Shown: piece by piece, positions 7,754-16,926 of the stretch
Numbering within the stretch: the stretch's first letter is position 1
How the letters are laid out: every line of letters starts with the position of its first letter
Assembly (NCBI RefSeq): GCF_029626105.1
Contig: NZ_JARUBH010000009.1
Location: 1,364,001 to 1,428,000 of the forward strand
Direction: 5' to 3'
From: Solwaraspora sp. WMMD792
Lineage (GTDB): Bacteria; Actinomycetota; Actinomycetes; Mycobacteriales; Micromonosporaceae
Length of the DNA stretch: 64,000 nucleotides
Position numbers and translations under genes: made by a program
The notes under the pieces: generated by a model
What the model saw: only the letters and a program-made list of their open reading frames with translations
Databases searched by the model: none
What the model was told of the DNA's origin: nothing

Positions 7754-10315
7754 CTAAGCCCGATGGTCGTCGCGGCGGGCGAGGGCGAGGCACCGCAGTC
7801 GCTCGGCCGCCCCGGTGGCCCGGGTGAGCGCGGTCCTGACCTCGGCCGCTCCCCGCCCACACTTGATCATGTAGAAGAGGAAGAGGTTGATCGACGCCAC
7901 GGACAGGGCGTACACGTACACGTCCTGCAGCGCGCCCTGGTAGACCGCGAGGCCGATCGTCCAGACGATCCCCGCGTAGAACAGCGAGGTCGGCGTCCAC
8001 TCCGCGAACGACGCGAGCCCGGTGACCTTCGCGTCGCTCGACGGCACGGTGCTCAACCCCCGTCGACGCGCGTCCGTGAGGGCACGCCGGGCGAACAGGA
8101 GCGTCGCGCTGTTCGTGAACAGTGACAGGGTCTGGCCGATGGCGCTGTTGATCGGCCAGAGCCGAGGGTCGTAGAGCACGATCGGCAGCACCAACGCGGC
8201 ACCGGTGACCGTCTGTATCCGGATGGCGAACTGGGCGAGGGCGGCTCGGATGGTGAGTCCGCCGGCCCGCCAGCCGGCGGCCAGCGGATTCATGCCGGCG
8301 AAAATGTTGTGGTAGTACTTCGCGGACACCATCGCATACGTCAGACCGACCAGCAGGGCGGGCGCGTTCGCCTCGATGTCCGGCATCGAGTATCCGGGAG
8401 CGCGCAGCGAGTCGAGGAACGGGAAACGGTCCTCCGAGCCACCGACCACCTGTTGCAGCGCCTCCACCAACCGGTTGCCCCAGGACCAGTCGAGCTGCCG
8501 GACGATCCAGATCAGGGTGATGGAGAACGTCACCGCCCAGGCCACCGAGGAGAGCCAGGACCAGGCCAGCAACCGGGCCGCTGCGAGGGCTGACGAGCGA
8601 CTGGCGGCACCCGGCTCACCCCGGCGGGTCCGGTAGATGCGGCGCAACTGGCCGGGGGCTCCGGCGAGTGGCCGGAACAGCCCGAGGGTCAGCCGGGTCT
8701 GGAACAGCTCCCAGGTGCCACGGACCAGGTGGCCGTCCGTCGGCGGCGTCCGGGCCGCTTCGGCGTCGAGTTCGGCGGTGAAGGCGGCGTGGAGTCGGGC
8801 GTACCGGGAGATCTCCGGTGCCGGTCGCTGTTCCTGGTCGCTTGCGGCGTGCTGCCCGGTGGGTGCGGCGTCCGGAGAGAACAGCAGCAGCCGGTGGTCC
8901 GGGTGGGTGTCGATGAGATCCTCGATGAACCGGGCCAGCAGCGGCGCGTGGGCGTAGAACTCGTCCGGAACGACATCGCCCGGTTCCCCGCCACCGAACA
9001 TGGTCAGCAACTTGCCCAGCGAGTAGACGTCGGACTTGTCACCGGCCGCCCCGTCGGTCTTGACCTCGGGAGCGACGAACTGTCCGTCCGGGCCTTCGAG
9101 CGCGCCGAAGGCGTACGTGTACAGGTAGTTCGCGCCGATGTCGATCAGCCGGAAAACGGGCCGGCCGTCCCGGTAGGTCACGATGATGTTCGATGGGGCG
9201 AGGTCGCCGTGCCCCCGCCGGGTCGGCTCGGCGGGGTGGTTGTCGGCGTTGAGGAACCGGTCGAGCTCTGCGAGCGCCAGGAAGGCAGCCGTGCCGTAGT
9301 CCCGCAGGTCGGCCAGGAGCACGAACCGGTCGACCGAGGCTTCACCGAGGCCCTGGTCGTCGCCGGGAGTCGCCCGCCGTCCGGGCCGCGCGCGTCGCGC
9401 GGTACGGCGTCGCGCGGTGCGCTCCCGCCACACCTCGTGCAGCCCACGCCCGGCGACGAAGTCCATCAGGATCCAGCTGTGCGAGCTGGCCCAGACCGCG
9501 ACCAGGTGTTCCGCCTGGACACCGGCGAGATCGTAGAGCCCGGCGTACGCCCTGGTCGTGCTCGCGATGCGCGGGATCCGCAGGTACGGGTAGAGGATCA
9601 ACTTGAGGGCGAAGGGTCGACGCAGCCCGCCCCGTCGGGTGCCGGACCCGCGCAGGATCACCGAGGTGGTCCCGTGTTCGTGGAACTCGAGGGTGTCGAA
9701 GTCGATCCCGTGGGCCCACTCGGAGCTTGCGACGGCGTCCTGACCGTCCTGGTCTGGCAGCGGTCCGCCCGCTGGCCGGTACAGTTCGCGGATCGTCTCC
9801 CGTACCGGCCGCTGTCGGACGAGGCGCCGGCACACGCCGGGACAGTCGTGACCGGGCGGGGGCGCGTCGCCGTCGGCGGTGCCCGCCCGGGCCGGCCCCG
9901 TGGCGGTCCGCCGGTCACTCGACTCGGCCAGGCCGGTCAGGGTGATCAACATCAGCGCCAGGAAGCCGACCGTCTGCCGACGCGGTACCGGCAGGGCGGC
10001 GGCACCGTCGGCGAGCCGGTCGCAGTGCCGCGCCAGACCGTCGAGGACCGCGGTCCAGCTGCCCGGGCGGAACCGGTCGTCGAAGGACCGCCGGTCGAAC
10101 GGAACGTCGCGCAGCAGCGCCCGCCAGGAGGCCAGGTCGTCGGCCGTGGGTCGGTTCGTCGCAGTCGTCCGCCGTGCGCCCGCCGTCTCTCCGGCGGCCG
10201 TCGCACCGCTGGCCGGCAGCAGCAGCTTCGCCAACCGGTCGAGGTCCGGCCCGGCCGGGCCGGGCGGTCGGGAGAGCTCCTCGACCAACTGGTCGAGGGT
10301 CGGCCGGGCGGCCAT
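7754..10315 (-). CDS. Membrane-anchored protein-kinase-like protein
   Basis: 853 aa. Start ATG 10315 overlaps the stop of the patatin gene (ATGA). The N-terminal ~200 residues are unassigned. A kinase-like fold follows: FALKLILYP (ATP-anchoring Lys), HSWILMDFVAG hinge, HGDLAPSNII catalytic loop (HxDxxxxN complete), DIGANY in place of DFG, and APEV. The C-terminal ~270 residues hold several hydrophobic helices (for example WLSSVAWAVTFSITLIWIV and LFYAGIVWTIGLAVYQGAL), so it sits in the membrane. The order kinase-then-multi-helix differs from ordinary PknB-type kinases, which have one TM segment and outer PASTA domains. Translationally coupled to the phospholipase, so they probably act together. 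Whether it phosphorylates protein or another substrate is open. Confidence 0.7.
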   Translation of the reverse strand: MAARPTLDQLVEELSRPPGPAGPDLDRLAKLLLPASGATAAGETAGARRTTATNRPTADDLASWRALLRDVPFDRRSFDDRFRPGSWTAVLDGLARHCDRLADGAAALPVPRRQTVGFLALMLITLTGLAESSDRRTATGPARAGTADGDAPPPGHDCPGVCRRLVRQRPVRETIRELYRPAGGPLPDQDGQDAVASSEWAHGIDFDTLEFHEHGTTSVILRGSGTRRGGLRRPFALKLILYPYLRIPRIASTTRAYAGLYDLAGVQAEHLVAVWASSHSWILMDFVAGRGLHEVWRERTARRRTARRARPGRRATPGDDQGLGEASVDRFVLLADLRDYGTAAFLALAELDRFLNADNHPAEPTRRGHGDLAPSNIIVTYRDGRPVFRLIDIGANYLYTYAFGALEGPDGQFVAPEVKTDGAAGDKSDVYSLGKLLTMFGGGEPGDVVPDEFYAHAPLLARFIEDLIDTHPDHRLLLFSPDAAPTGQHAASDQEQRPAPEISRYARLHAAFTAELDAEAARTPPTDGHLVRGTWELFQTRLTLGLFRPLAGAPGQLRRIYRTRRGEPGAASRSSALAAARLLAWSWLSSVAWAVTFSITLIWIVRQLDWSWGNRLVEALQQVVGGSEDRFPFLDSLRAPGYSMPDIEANAPALLVGLTYAMVSAKYYHNIFAGMNPLAAGWRAGGLTIRAALAQFAIRIQTVTGAALVLPIVLYDPRLWPINSAIGQTLSLFTNSATLLFARRALTDARRRGLSTVPSSDAKVTGLASFAEWTPTSLFYAGIVWTIGLAVYQGALQDVYVYALSVASINLFLFYMIKCGRGAAEVRTALTRATGAAERLRCLALARRDDHRA

Positions 10316-11367
10316 CAGCGCTGGTCCACGACCATCAGGCGGGGCACCGCGTGCAGCCGCCCCGACCGGAGCAGGTCCACCGGTCGTCCCTCGACCGCGC
10401 AGTACATCAGGGAGTACGCCCGGCGCGCCGCGCTGATCAGCAGGTGCGAGCGCAGTTCGTGCCGTTTGACCTCGGTGTCCTCCGGCAACGGGGCGAGGTC
10501 GAGGACGTACGGCGCCAGGCGGCTCGCGACGTCGCGCCGGGCGGTGAGGTCGACCTGGTCGCGGAGCCGTTGCCGGACCGACGCCAGGTAGGCGGCGCCC
10601 AGCCCTTTCTTGATTTTCTCCAGGTAGCGGTGGGTGTACCGGTGCTGCAGGCCGAGCCCGCCGTTTCCGCTGCGCATGGGACGGGTGCTGAGGGAGAGCA
10701 CGTGGGTGCATCCGTCGCGCAGCGCCAGCCGGAACGGCAGGGCGGTGACCACGCCACCGTCGAGGGCCCGCCAGCCCCGGAACTGCGCCGTTCCCCGTAC
10801 GGCGATCGGCAGCCAGGCGGAGGCCAGCAGCGCGGCTTTGAGGTCGGTGCGGTCGGTGAAGTCGGATATCAACCGGGTGCGAATGGCATCGACATCGGTA
10901 ATAGCCACATGAAGTGGGGTATCGGCCACCAGAACACGATCATAGGCGAGCGGCTTGATGATCTCCACGACCTCGCCGAACGCGTAGTCGAGATCGAGGA
11001 CGTTCCCGCCACGGAGGCCGCGGGCGAAGTCGATGAATCGGCGGCTGGTCAGATCGTCGTAGTAGATCGAGACGGGGTACCAGGTCCCGCCGGCGAGGAA
11101 ATAGGCGCTGTTCACCGCGCCGGACGAGCATCCGTACACCGCGTCGAACGCGTCGCTGAAACCCTGGTCCTCCAGTGCCGCGAGCATCGAGGCGGAGACG
11201 ACTCCCCGCATCCCGCCACCCTCGACGGCGAGGCCGACCTTCGCCGTGTCACCGTGATCGCGGGCACCGGGCCGGCTGCCGGAGGCGCGCCGCTCCCGGA
11301 TGATCTCCAGTACCGGGTGTTCGGCGTCCCAGGGCTGGGTGGCGATGGCGTCCGGCGGCCCGCCCAT
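10315..11367 (-). CDS. Patatin-like phospholipase
   Basis: 350 aa, no signal peptide. Shows the patatin signature: GGGMRG oxyanion loop (~res 53), GCSSGAV nucleophile elbow (GxSxG, ~81) and DGGVV carrying the catalytic Asp (~205), the Ser-Asp dyad of phospholipase A/lysophospholipase enzymes. Start ATG 11367 has only a weak GAGAGC upstream. Its stop overlaps the start of the kinase-like gene. Patatins occur in lipid metabolism and as membrane-attacking effectors in bacterial defence; nothing here decides between them. Confidence 0.85.
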   Translation of the reverse strand: MGGPPDAIATQPWDAEHPVLEIIRERRASGSRPGARDHGDTAKVGLAVEGGGMRGVVSASMLAALEDQGFSDAFDAVYGCSSGAVNSAYFLAGGTWYPVSIYYDDLTSRRFIDFARGLRGGNVLDLDYAFGEVVEIIKPLAYDRVLVADTPLHVAITDVDAIRTRLISDFTDRTDLKAALLASAWLPIAVRGTAQFRGWRALDGGVVTALPFRLALRDGCTHVLSLSTRPMRSGNGGLGLQHRYTHRYLEKIKKGLGAAYLASVRQRLRDQVDLTARRDVASRLAPYVLDLAPLPEDTEVKRHELRSHLLISAARRAYSLMYCAVEGRPVDLLRSGRLHAVPRLMVVDQR

Positions 11368-11695
11368 GCTCTCAGCCGACCTGCTCGGCGAGGCGGGGAC
11401 CGGCGGGCGACACCATCGACGATGGACTCACTCTGTCGATGTTGCCAGTCGATGGATCTGTTCGGCAAACGCGAATATTCGCAGATGCCGGACACGAGGC
11501 GAGACCCCCGGGAATTGATCTTCGAATTCGGCGTCCCCTTCGTGAAGAATACTCTGATGGTCCAGGTCTCGCCGCCGTTGTTGCTCGACTGTCACGTCGC
11601 GCGTCACGCACGTCACCGTCCCCGTCGGGTTTGAGCGGGCGGTCCCGGGGCAGATGAACCGACTGGACACCGTACGCGAGTGAGAGGAGCCGCAG
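11368..11695. promoter_or_regulatory. Spacer with a 12-bp palindrome
   Basis: 328 bp, less GC-rich than its surroundings, with no credible gene. The perfect palindrome GCGAATATTCGC at 11471-11482 is the most striking element and lies between the divergent patatin and DJ-1 genes; it could be an operator for either. Nothing else recognised. Confidence 0.3.
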
Positions 11696-12244
11696 ATGGC
11701 GACGACACTGCAGGGCAAACGGGTCGCCTTCCTGGCCGCCGACGGGGTGGAGGAGGTCGAGTACACCCAGCCACGCGAAGCGGTCGAGGCGGCCGGTGCC
11801 ACCGTCGAACTGGTGTCGGTCCAGCCGGGCGAGATTCGGGCCTTCAACCACCTGGACAAGTCCCGGACGTACCCGGTGGACGTCACCGCGGACAAGGCGG
11901 ACCCGGACTCCTACGACGCGCTGGTGCTGCCCGGCGGGGTGGCGAACCCGGACTTTCTGCGTACCGACCCGGACGCGGTCGACTTCGTCCGGTCGTTCTT
12001 CACCGCCGGCAAGCCGGTCGGGGCGATCTGCCACGCGCCGTGGACGATGATCGAGGCCGGGGTGGTGCAGGGCCGCACCCTCACCTCCTGGCCGAGCCTG
12101 CGCACCGACCTGACCAACGCCGGGGCGACCTGGGTGGACACCGAGTGCCAGGTGGACAACGGGCTGGTCACCAGTCGCAGACCGGACGACCTGCCGGCGT
12201 TCTGCGCGAAGCTGGTCGAGGAGATCGCCGAGGGCCGGCACTGA
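11696..12244 (+). CDS. DJ-1/PfpI-family protein (type 1 glutamine amidotransferase-like)
   Basis: 182 aa, ATG with AGAGGAG upstream. Rossmann-like start (RVAFLAADGVEEVEY), the nucleophile elbow GAICHAP with the catalytic Cys (~res 115) and the acidic residue in EEVE place it in the PfpI/YhbO branch. Such proteins act as stress-related glyoxalases/deglycases or peptidases. Single gene ending before a strong terminator; the physiological substrate is not predictable. Confidence 0.88.
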   Translation: MATTLQGKRVAFLAADGVEEVEYTQPREAVEAAGATVELVSVQPGEIRAFNHLDKSRTYPVDVTADKADPDSYDALVLPGGVANPDFLRTDPDAVDFVRSFFTAGKPVGAICHAPWTMIEAGVVQGRTLTSWPSLRTDLTNAGATWVDTECQVDNGLVTSRRPDDLPAFCAKLVEEIAEGRH

Positions 12245-12272
12245 CCATCGCAGGTGGACGCCTACCGACAGC

Positions 12273-12308
12273 AGCCGGTACGGGCGCGTCGTTGAGCCCG
12301 TACCGGCT
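12273..12308. terminator. Hairpin terminator between convergent genes
   Basis: 13-bp perfect stem (12273-12285 with 12296-12308) and a 10-nt loop, placed between the DJ-1 gene and aceB, which converge here. Confidence 0.65.
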
Positions 12309-12370
12309 GTCGGTCCGCCGCCGGGAAGCCGGCGGCGCGTCGGTGACCCGCGACGACCGCGGGGGTGACG

Positions 12371-13975
12371 TCAGCGGCGGTCCGCCGCCATGGCGGGGGA
12401 GAGGTGCCGGGCGTACGCCTCGGTGGTGAAGAACGCCGGCAGGTCCTCGCCGAGCGCCGTCTCCTCGACGATCCGGGCCGCCGCCTCGGCGCGGTCCCGG
12501 TCCGGACCGTCGCGTCCGTCGACCAGCGCGGCCAGCTCCTCGGCGAGCATCGACCGGACCAGCTCCTCGGTCACGCACCCGCCGTCGGCCAGCGGGGTGC
12601 CGTGGTGCAGCCACTGCCAGACCTGGCAGCGGGCGATCTCGGCGGTCGCCGCGTCCTCCATCAGGTTCCACAGCGCCACCGCGCCGGCACCGCCCAGCCA
12701 GGCGTCGACGTACCGCAGCGCCACCGCGACGTTCGACCGCACCCCGGCCGCCGTCACCTGGCCGGGCGTCTTGTCCACCGCCAGCAGCTCGGTCGCGGTC
12801 ACCGCGACCTCGTCACGCAACCGGTCGACCTGGTGCGGCCGGTCGCCGAGCACCGCGTCGAAGACCTCCCGGCAGGTCGGCACCAGGCCCGGGTGGGCCA
12901 CCCAGGAGCCGTCGAAGCCGTCGCCGGCCTCGCGCTGCTTGTCCGCCCGTACCTTGCCCAGCGCGGCCTCGTTGACCTGCGGGTCCCGGCTGGGGATGAA
13001 GGCCGCCATCCCGCCGATGGCGTGCGCGCCGCGTCGGTGACAGGTCCGCACCAGCAGTTCGGTGTACGCCCGCATGAACGGCACCGTCATGGTCACCTCG
13101 GCACGGTCCGGCAGCACGAAGTCCGGCCACTGCCCGAAGTTCTTGATCACGCTGAAGATGTAGTCCCACCGGCCGGCGTTCAACCCGGCCGAGTGCTCCC
13201 GCAGCTCGTACAGAATCTCCTCCATCTCGAACGCGGCGGTGATCGTCTCGATCAGCGTGGTCGCCCGGATGGTGCCCGGCGGCAGGCCGAGCCGGCGCTG
13301 GGCGAGGACGAACACCTCGTTCCACAGCCGCGCCTCGCGGTGGCTCTCCAGCTTCGGCAGGTAGAAGTACGGCCCGGCACCGGCGTCGAGCTGTCGGCGG
13401 GCGCAGTGGAAGAAGTACAGCCCGAAGTCGACCAGGCTGGCCGAGATCGGCCGACCGTCCACCACGATGCCCTTCTCCACCAGGTGCCAGCCGCGCGGAC
13501 GGACCACGATCGTCGCGAGGTCGTCGCCCAGCGCGTACCGCTTGCCGCGCTCGTCGGTGAAGTCGATCCGCCGGTCCAGGGCGTCCATCAGGTTCAGCTG
13601 CCCGCCGATCACGTTGCGCCAGGTCGGGCTGGTGGCGTCCTCGAAGTCGGCCAGCCACACCTTCGCGCCCGAGTTCAGCGCGTTGACGGTCATCTTCCGG
13701 TCGGTCGGTCCGGTGATCTCCACCCGCCGGTCGAGCAGCCCGGGTGCGGCCGGGGCGACCCGCCACGTCGGGTCGGTGCGGATGTGTTCGGTCTCCGGCA
13801 GGAAGTCGGGCAGCTGGCCGGAGGCGTACCGGGCCCGCCGGGCGCGGCGGGTGTCCAGCAGCGCCACCCGCCGGGCGGCGAACTCGCCGTCCAGGGCGAT
13901 CAGGAACTCCAGCGCCTCGGCGGTGAGCACCTCGTCGAACCGGTCGGCCATCGGGCCGAGAATCTCGTACCTCAC
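12371..13975 (-). CDS. aceB: Malate synthase A
   Basis: 534 aa, typical for the A isoform. GTG start at 13975 preceded by GAGGAGGAA and overlapping the aceA stop (GTGA). It condenses glyoxylate with acetyl-CoA to malate. Diagnostic segments: [33 protein letters not shown], the [11 protein letters not shown] signature and [12 protein letters not shown] near the active site. Coupled to aceA, it forms the glyoxylate bypass used for growth on acetate, fatty acids or ethanol. Confidence 0.97.
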   Translation of the reverse strand: MRYEILGPMADRFDEVLTAEALEFLIALDGEFAARRVALLDTRRARRARYASGQLPDFLPETEHIRTDPTWRVAPAAPGLLDRRVEITGPTDRKMTVNALNSGAKVWLADFEDATSPTWRNVIGGQLNLMDALDRRIDFTDERGKRYALGDDLATIVVRPRGWHLVEKGIVVDGRPISASLVDFGLYFFHCARRQLDAGAGPYFYLPKLESHREARLWNEVFVLAQRRLGLPPGTIRATTLIETITAAFEMEEILYELREHSAGLNAGRWDYIFSVIKNFGQWPDFVLPDRAEVTMTVPFMRAYTELLVRTCHRRGAHAIGGMAAFIPSRDPQVNEAALGKVRADKQREAGDGFDGSWVAHPGLVPTCREVFDAVLGDRPHQVDRLRDEVAVTATELLAVDKTPGQVTAAGVRSNVAVALRYVDAWLGGAGAVALWNLMEDAATAEIARCQVWQWLHHGTPLADGGCVTEELVRSMLAEELAALVDGRDGPDRDRAEAAARIVEETALGEDLPAFFTTEAYARHLSPAMAADRR

Positions 13976-15309
13976 GCGAACTGTTCCTCCTCGGTCGAGC
14001 CGCGCAGCGCGGTGGTCTCGCCGGCCGGGTTGAGCACCGTCGAGATCAGGTCGAAGTAGCCGGTACCCACTTCCCGCTGGTGTTTCACCGCCGTGTAGCC
14101 GGCCGGTTCGGCGGCGAACTCGCGCTCCTGCAGCGACACGTACGCGCTCATCCCGTCACTGGCGTAGCCGCGGGCCAGGTCGAACATCGAGTAGTTCAGC
14201 GCGTGGAAGCCGGCCAGGGTGATGAACTGGAACTTGTACCCCATGTGGCCCAGCTCCCGTTGGAACTTACCGATCGTCGCGTCGTCGAGGTGCTTGCGCC
14301 AGTTGAACGACGGCGAGCAGTTGTACGCCAGCAACTGGTCCGGGTACTCGCGCTTGATCGCCTCGGCGTACCGGCGGGCGACCTCCAGGTCCGGGGTGCT
14401 GGTCTCCATCCACAGCAGGTCGGCGTGCGGCGCGTAGGCCAGCCCTCGGGCGATGCACGGTTCGATGCCGTTGCGCACCCGGTAGAAGCCCTCGGCGGTG
14501 CGCTCGCCGGTGACGAACGGCCGGTCCCGTTCGTCGATGTCGGTGGTGAGCAGGGTGGCCGCCTGCGCGTCGGTGCGGGCGATGATCACGCTCGGCACGC
14601 CGGCCACGTCGGCGGCCAGCCGGGCGGCTTCGAGGGTGCGGATGTGCGCGCCGGTCGGGATCAGCACCTTGCCGCCGAGGTGGCCGCACTTCTTCTCGGC
14701 GGCCAACTGGTCCTCCCAGTGCACCCCGGCCGCGCCGGCGGCGATCATCGCGGTCATCAGCTCGTACGCGTTGAGCACCCCGCCGAAGCCGGCCTCGGCG
14801 TCGGCGACGATCGGGGCCAGCCAGTCGGTCGCCGGGCCGCCCGCACCGCCCGGCCCGGCGCTGTCGGGTCCGGTGCCGTCCGCGCCGCTCTCGGCGGTGC
14901 TGATCTGCGCGGCCCGCAGCAGCGCGTTGTTGATCCGGCGGACCACCGCCGGCACCGAGTTCGCCGGGTAGAGGCTCTGGTCGGGGTAGGTGTGCCCGGC
15001 GAGGTTGGCGTCGGCGGCCACCTGCCAGCCGGACAGGTAGATCGCCTTCAGCCCGGCCCGGACCATCTGCACCGCCTGGTTGCCGGTGAGCGCGCCGAGG
15101 GCGTGGACGTAGTCCTCGCCGTGCAGCAGCTGCCACAGCCGCCGGGCACCGTGCCGGGCCAGGGTGTGCTCCTCGGTGATGGCGCCGCGCAGCCGCACCA
15201 CGTCGGCGGGGCGGTAGCTGCGCCGCACCCCGTGCCAGCGCGGGTCGGTGTCCCATTCGTGTCGCAACTGATCCACTGCGGTCCGCGCGGTCTCCACTGC
15301 GGTGTGCAT
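13972..15309 (-). CDS. aceA: Isocitrate lyase
   Basis: 445 aa from ATG 15309, chosen because AAGGAGAC lies 7 bp upstream; an in-frame GTG at 15339 is less likely. It splits isocitrate to succinate and glyoxylate. The catalytic signature [10 protein letters not shown] with the nucleophilic Cys is present at ~res 210, and the [15 protein letters not shown] metal-binding segment precedes it. A Gly/Pro/Asp-rich insert (~res 150) is a local peculiarity. Co-transcribed with aceB and divergent from ramB. Confidence 0.97.
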   Translation of the reverse strand: MHTAVETARTAVDQLRHEWDTDPRWHGVRRSYRPADVVRLRGAITEEHTLARHGARRLWQLLHGEDYVHALGALTGNQAVQMVRAGLKAIYLSGWQVAADANLAGHTYPDQSLYPANSVPAVVRRINNALLRAAQISTAESGADGTGPDSAGPGGAGGPATDWLAPIVADAEAGFGGVLNAYELMTAMIAAGAAGVHWEDQLAAEKKCGHLGGKVLIPTGAHIRTLEAARLAADVAGVPSVIIARTDAQAATLLTTDIDERDRPFVTGERTAEGFYRVRNGIEPCIARGLAYAPHADLLWMETSTPDLEVARRYAEAIKREYPDQLLAYNCSPSFNWRKHLDDATIGKFQRELGHMGYKFQFITLAGFHALNYSMFDLARGYASDGMSAYVSLQEREFAAEPAGYTAVKHQREVGTGYFDLISTVLNPAGETTALRGSTEEEQFA

Positions 15310-15407
15310 CGTCGTCTCCTTCGGGTGGCGTGCGACCAACGGTCACATGACGTCGGCGACTGGTCGAGAGACGGAAGTAGCCAATTATTGAAAAGTCGTC
15401 GGCCCAT

Positions 15408-15425
15408 TTTGCCAACTTGCGAAAG
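15408..15425. promoter_or_regulatory. Putative RamB operator
   Basis: TTTTGCCAACTTGCGAAA-type sequence at 15408-15425, inside the 186-bp aceA/ramB spacer. AACTTGCGAAAG closely resembles the corynebacterial RamB consensus (AACTTTGCAAA). RamB controls aceA, aceB and its own gene in Corynebacterium and Mycobacterium; the placement here fits both jobs. Sequence match only. Confidence 0.5.
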
Positions 15426-15495
15426 CATCCCTTCGCAGCCCTGCTAATGCTGGCCGGGTGCGTGTTAACGTTGGCGGATCGCAGCGGGGACGAGC

Positions 15496-16896
15496 GTGGA
15501 GGTGAGGGCGATCGCCAAGACCTTCGCCGGTGCCAGACTGCGCCGGATGCGCGAGGACCGGGGGATCAGTCAGACCGAGTTGGCCCGCCAGCTCAACATA
15601 TCAGCGAGCTATCTCAACCAGATCGAACACGATTCCCGGCCACTGACCGTCGCGGTGCTGATGCGGATCACCGAGGTCTTCGGCGTCGACCCGACCAGCT
15701 TCGCCCCGCACGACACCCCGCGCCTGGTCGCCGGGCTGCGCGAGGCGCTCGGCTCCCGCACCGGCATCGGCGACCTGGCCGAGTTCGCCTCCCGGCTGCC
15801 CGAGGTGGCCGAGGCCGTGCTCGACCTGCACCGCCGCTACCAGCAGGCCGACGAGCAGCTTTCCGAGCTGGTCGGCGACCGGGAGCGGATCGGCCACAGC
15901 CCGCACGACCAGGTCACCGAGTTCTTCTACCGGCGGCAGAACTACGTCCCGGCGGTCGACGAGGCCGCCGAGCGGCTGGCCGACCAGATCGGCATCCGCC
16001 GGGGCGAGGCGCGGTCGGCGCTGCAGGACCGGCTGGCGCAGCGGCACGGCGTACGGATCTCCCGCGACGACGCCGACTCCCTCGGTGGCGAGCTGCACCG
16101 CTACCGGCCGCAGACCCGCACCCTGCACCTGTCCACCTCGCTACGACCTGGGCAGGAGGCGATCCGGATGGCCGCGCAGATCGCCCTGCTGGAGTACGCC
16201 GACGTGATCGACGAGATCATCGAGGAGGAAGGGTTCGGCGACATCCAGACGCAGATCCTGACCCGGGTCGGCCTGGCGAACTACTTCGCCGCCGCGCTGA
16301 TCCTGCCGTACGAGCGGTTCCTCACCGCCGCCGAGACCCGCCGCTACGACATCGACCTGCTCACCGAGCACTTCGCGATGGGCTGGGAGACGGTCTGCCA
16401 CCGGTTGAGCACCCTGCAGCGGCCCCGCTCGCGCGGGGTGCCGTTCTCGTTCGTCCGGGTCGACCGGGCCGGCAACATGTCCAAGCGTCAGTCGGCGACC
16501 GGGTTCCCGTTCTCCCGTACCGGCGGCACCTGCCCGCTGTGGAACGTCTACGAGGCGTTCGGCTCACCGGGCCGGGTGGTCACCCAGGTCGCCGCGATGC
16601 CGGACGGCCAGCGCTACCTGTGGATCGCCCGGACCGTCATCCGCCACCACGGCGGCTACGGTCAACCCGGCAAGGTGTACGCGATCGGCCTCGGTTGCGA
16701 GACCCGCCACGCCGGTCGGCTGGTCTACTCGGCCGGGATGGACCTGCACGCCGCCGACGCCGCCACCCCGATCGGCCCCGGCTGCAAGACCTGCGAACGG
16801 ATGACCTGCCCGCAGCGGGCCGCCCCACCGATCAGCCGGCGGCTCGACGTCGACGAGAACCGCAGCACCTTCATCCCGTACCCGCTGCGGGACTGA
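15496..16896 (+). CDS. ramB: RamB-type regulator of acetate/glyoxylate metabolism
   Basis: 466 aa. GTG start at 15496, with an alternative GTG at 15502. N-terminal XRE helix-turn-helix (GARLRRMREDRGISQTELAR, LNISASYLNQIE), a middle IrrE/ImmA-like region (~res 150-300) and a Cys-containing C-terminal domain (GPGCKTCERMTCPQRAAP) that marks the short-chain fatty-acid regulator family. RamB represses or tunes aceA/aceB according to carbon source. Divergent placement next to the two target genes supports the call. Confidence 0.9.
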   Translation: MEVRAIAKTFAGARLRRMREDRGISQTELARQLNISASYLNQIEHDSRPLTVAVLMRITEVFGVDPTSFAPHDTPRLVAGLREALGSRTGIGDLAEFASRLPEVAEAVLDLHRRYQQADEQLSELVGDRERIGHSPHDQVTEFFYRRQNYVPAVDEAAERLADQIGIRRGEARSALQDRLAQRHGVRISRDDADSLGGELHRYRPQTRTLHLSTSLRPGQEAIRMAAQIALLEYADVIDEIIEEEGFGDIQTQILTRVGLANYFAAALILPYERFLTAAETRRYDIDLLTEHFAMGWETVCHRLSTLQRPRSRGVPFSFVRVDRAGNMSKRQSATGFPFSRTGGTCPLWNVYEAFGSPGRVVTQVAAMPDGQRYLWIARTVIRHHGGYGQPGKVYAIGLGCETRHAGRLVYSAGMDLHAADAATPIGPGCKTCERMTCPQRAAPPISRRLDVDENRSTFIPYPLRD

Positions 16897-16913
16897 TTCC
16901 GGTCCCGCAGCGG
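16882..16913. terminator. Terminator overlapping the ramB stop codon
   Basis: Perfect 12-bp inverted repeat (16882-16893 with 16902-16913), 8-nt loop; the ramB TGA lies at the foot of the loop. It can serve ramB and the convergent GH43 gene. Confidence 0.65.
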
Positions 16914-16926
16914 ACACGGCGCAGAT

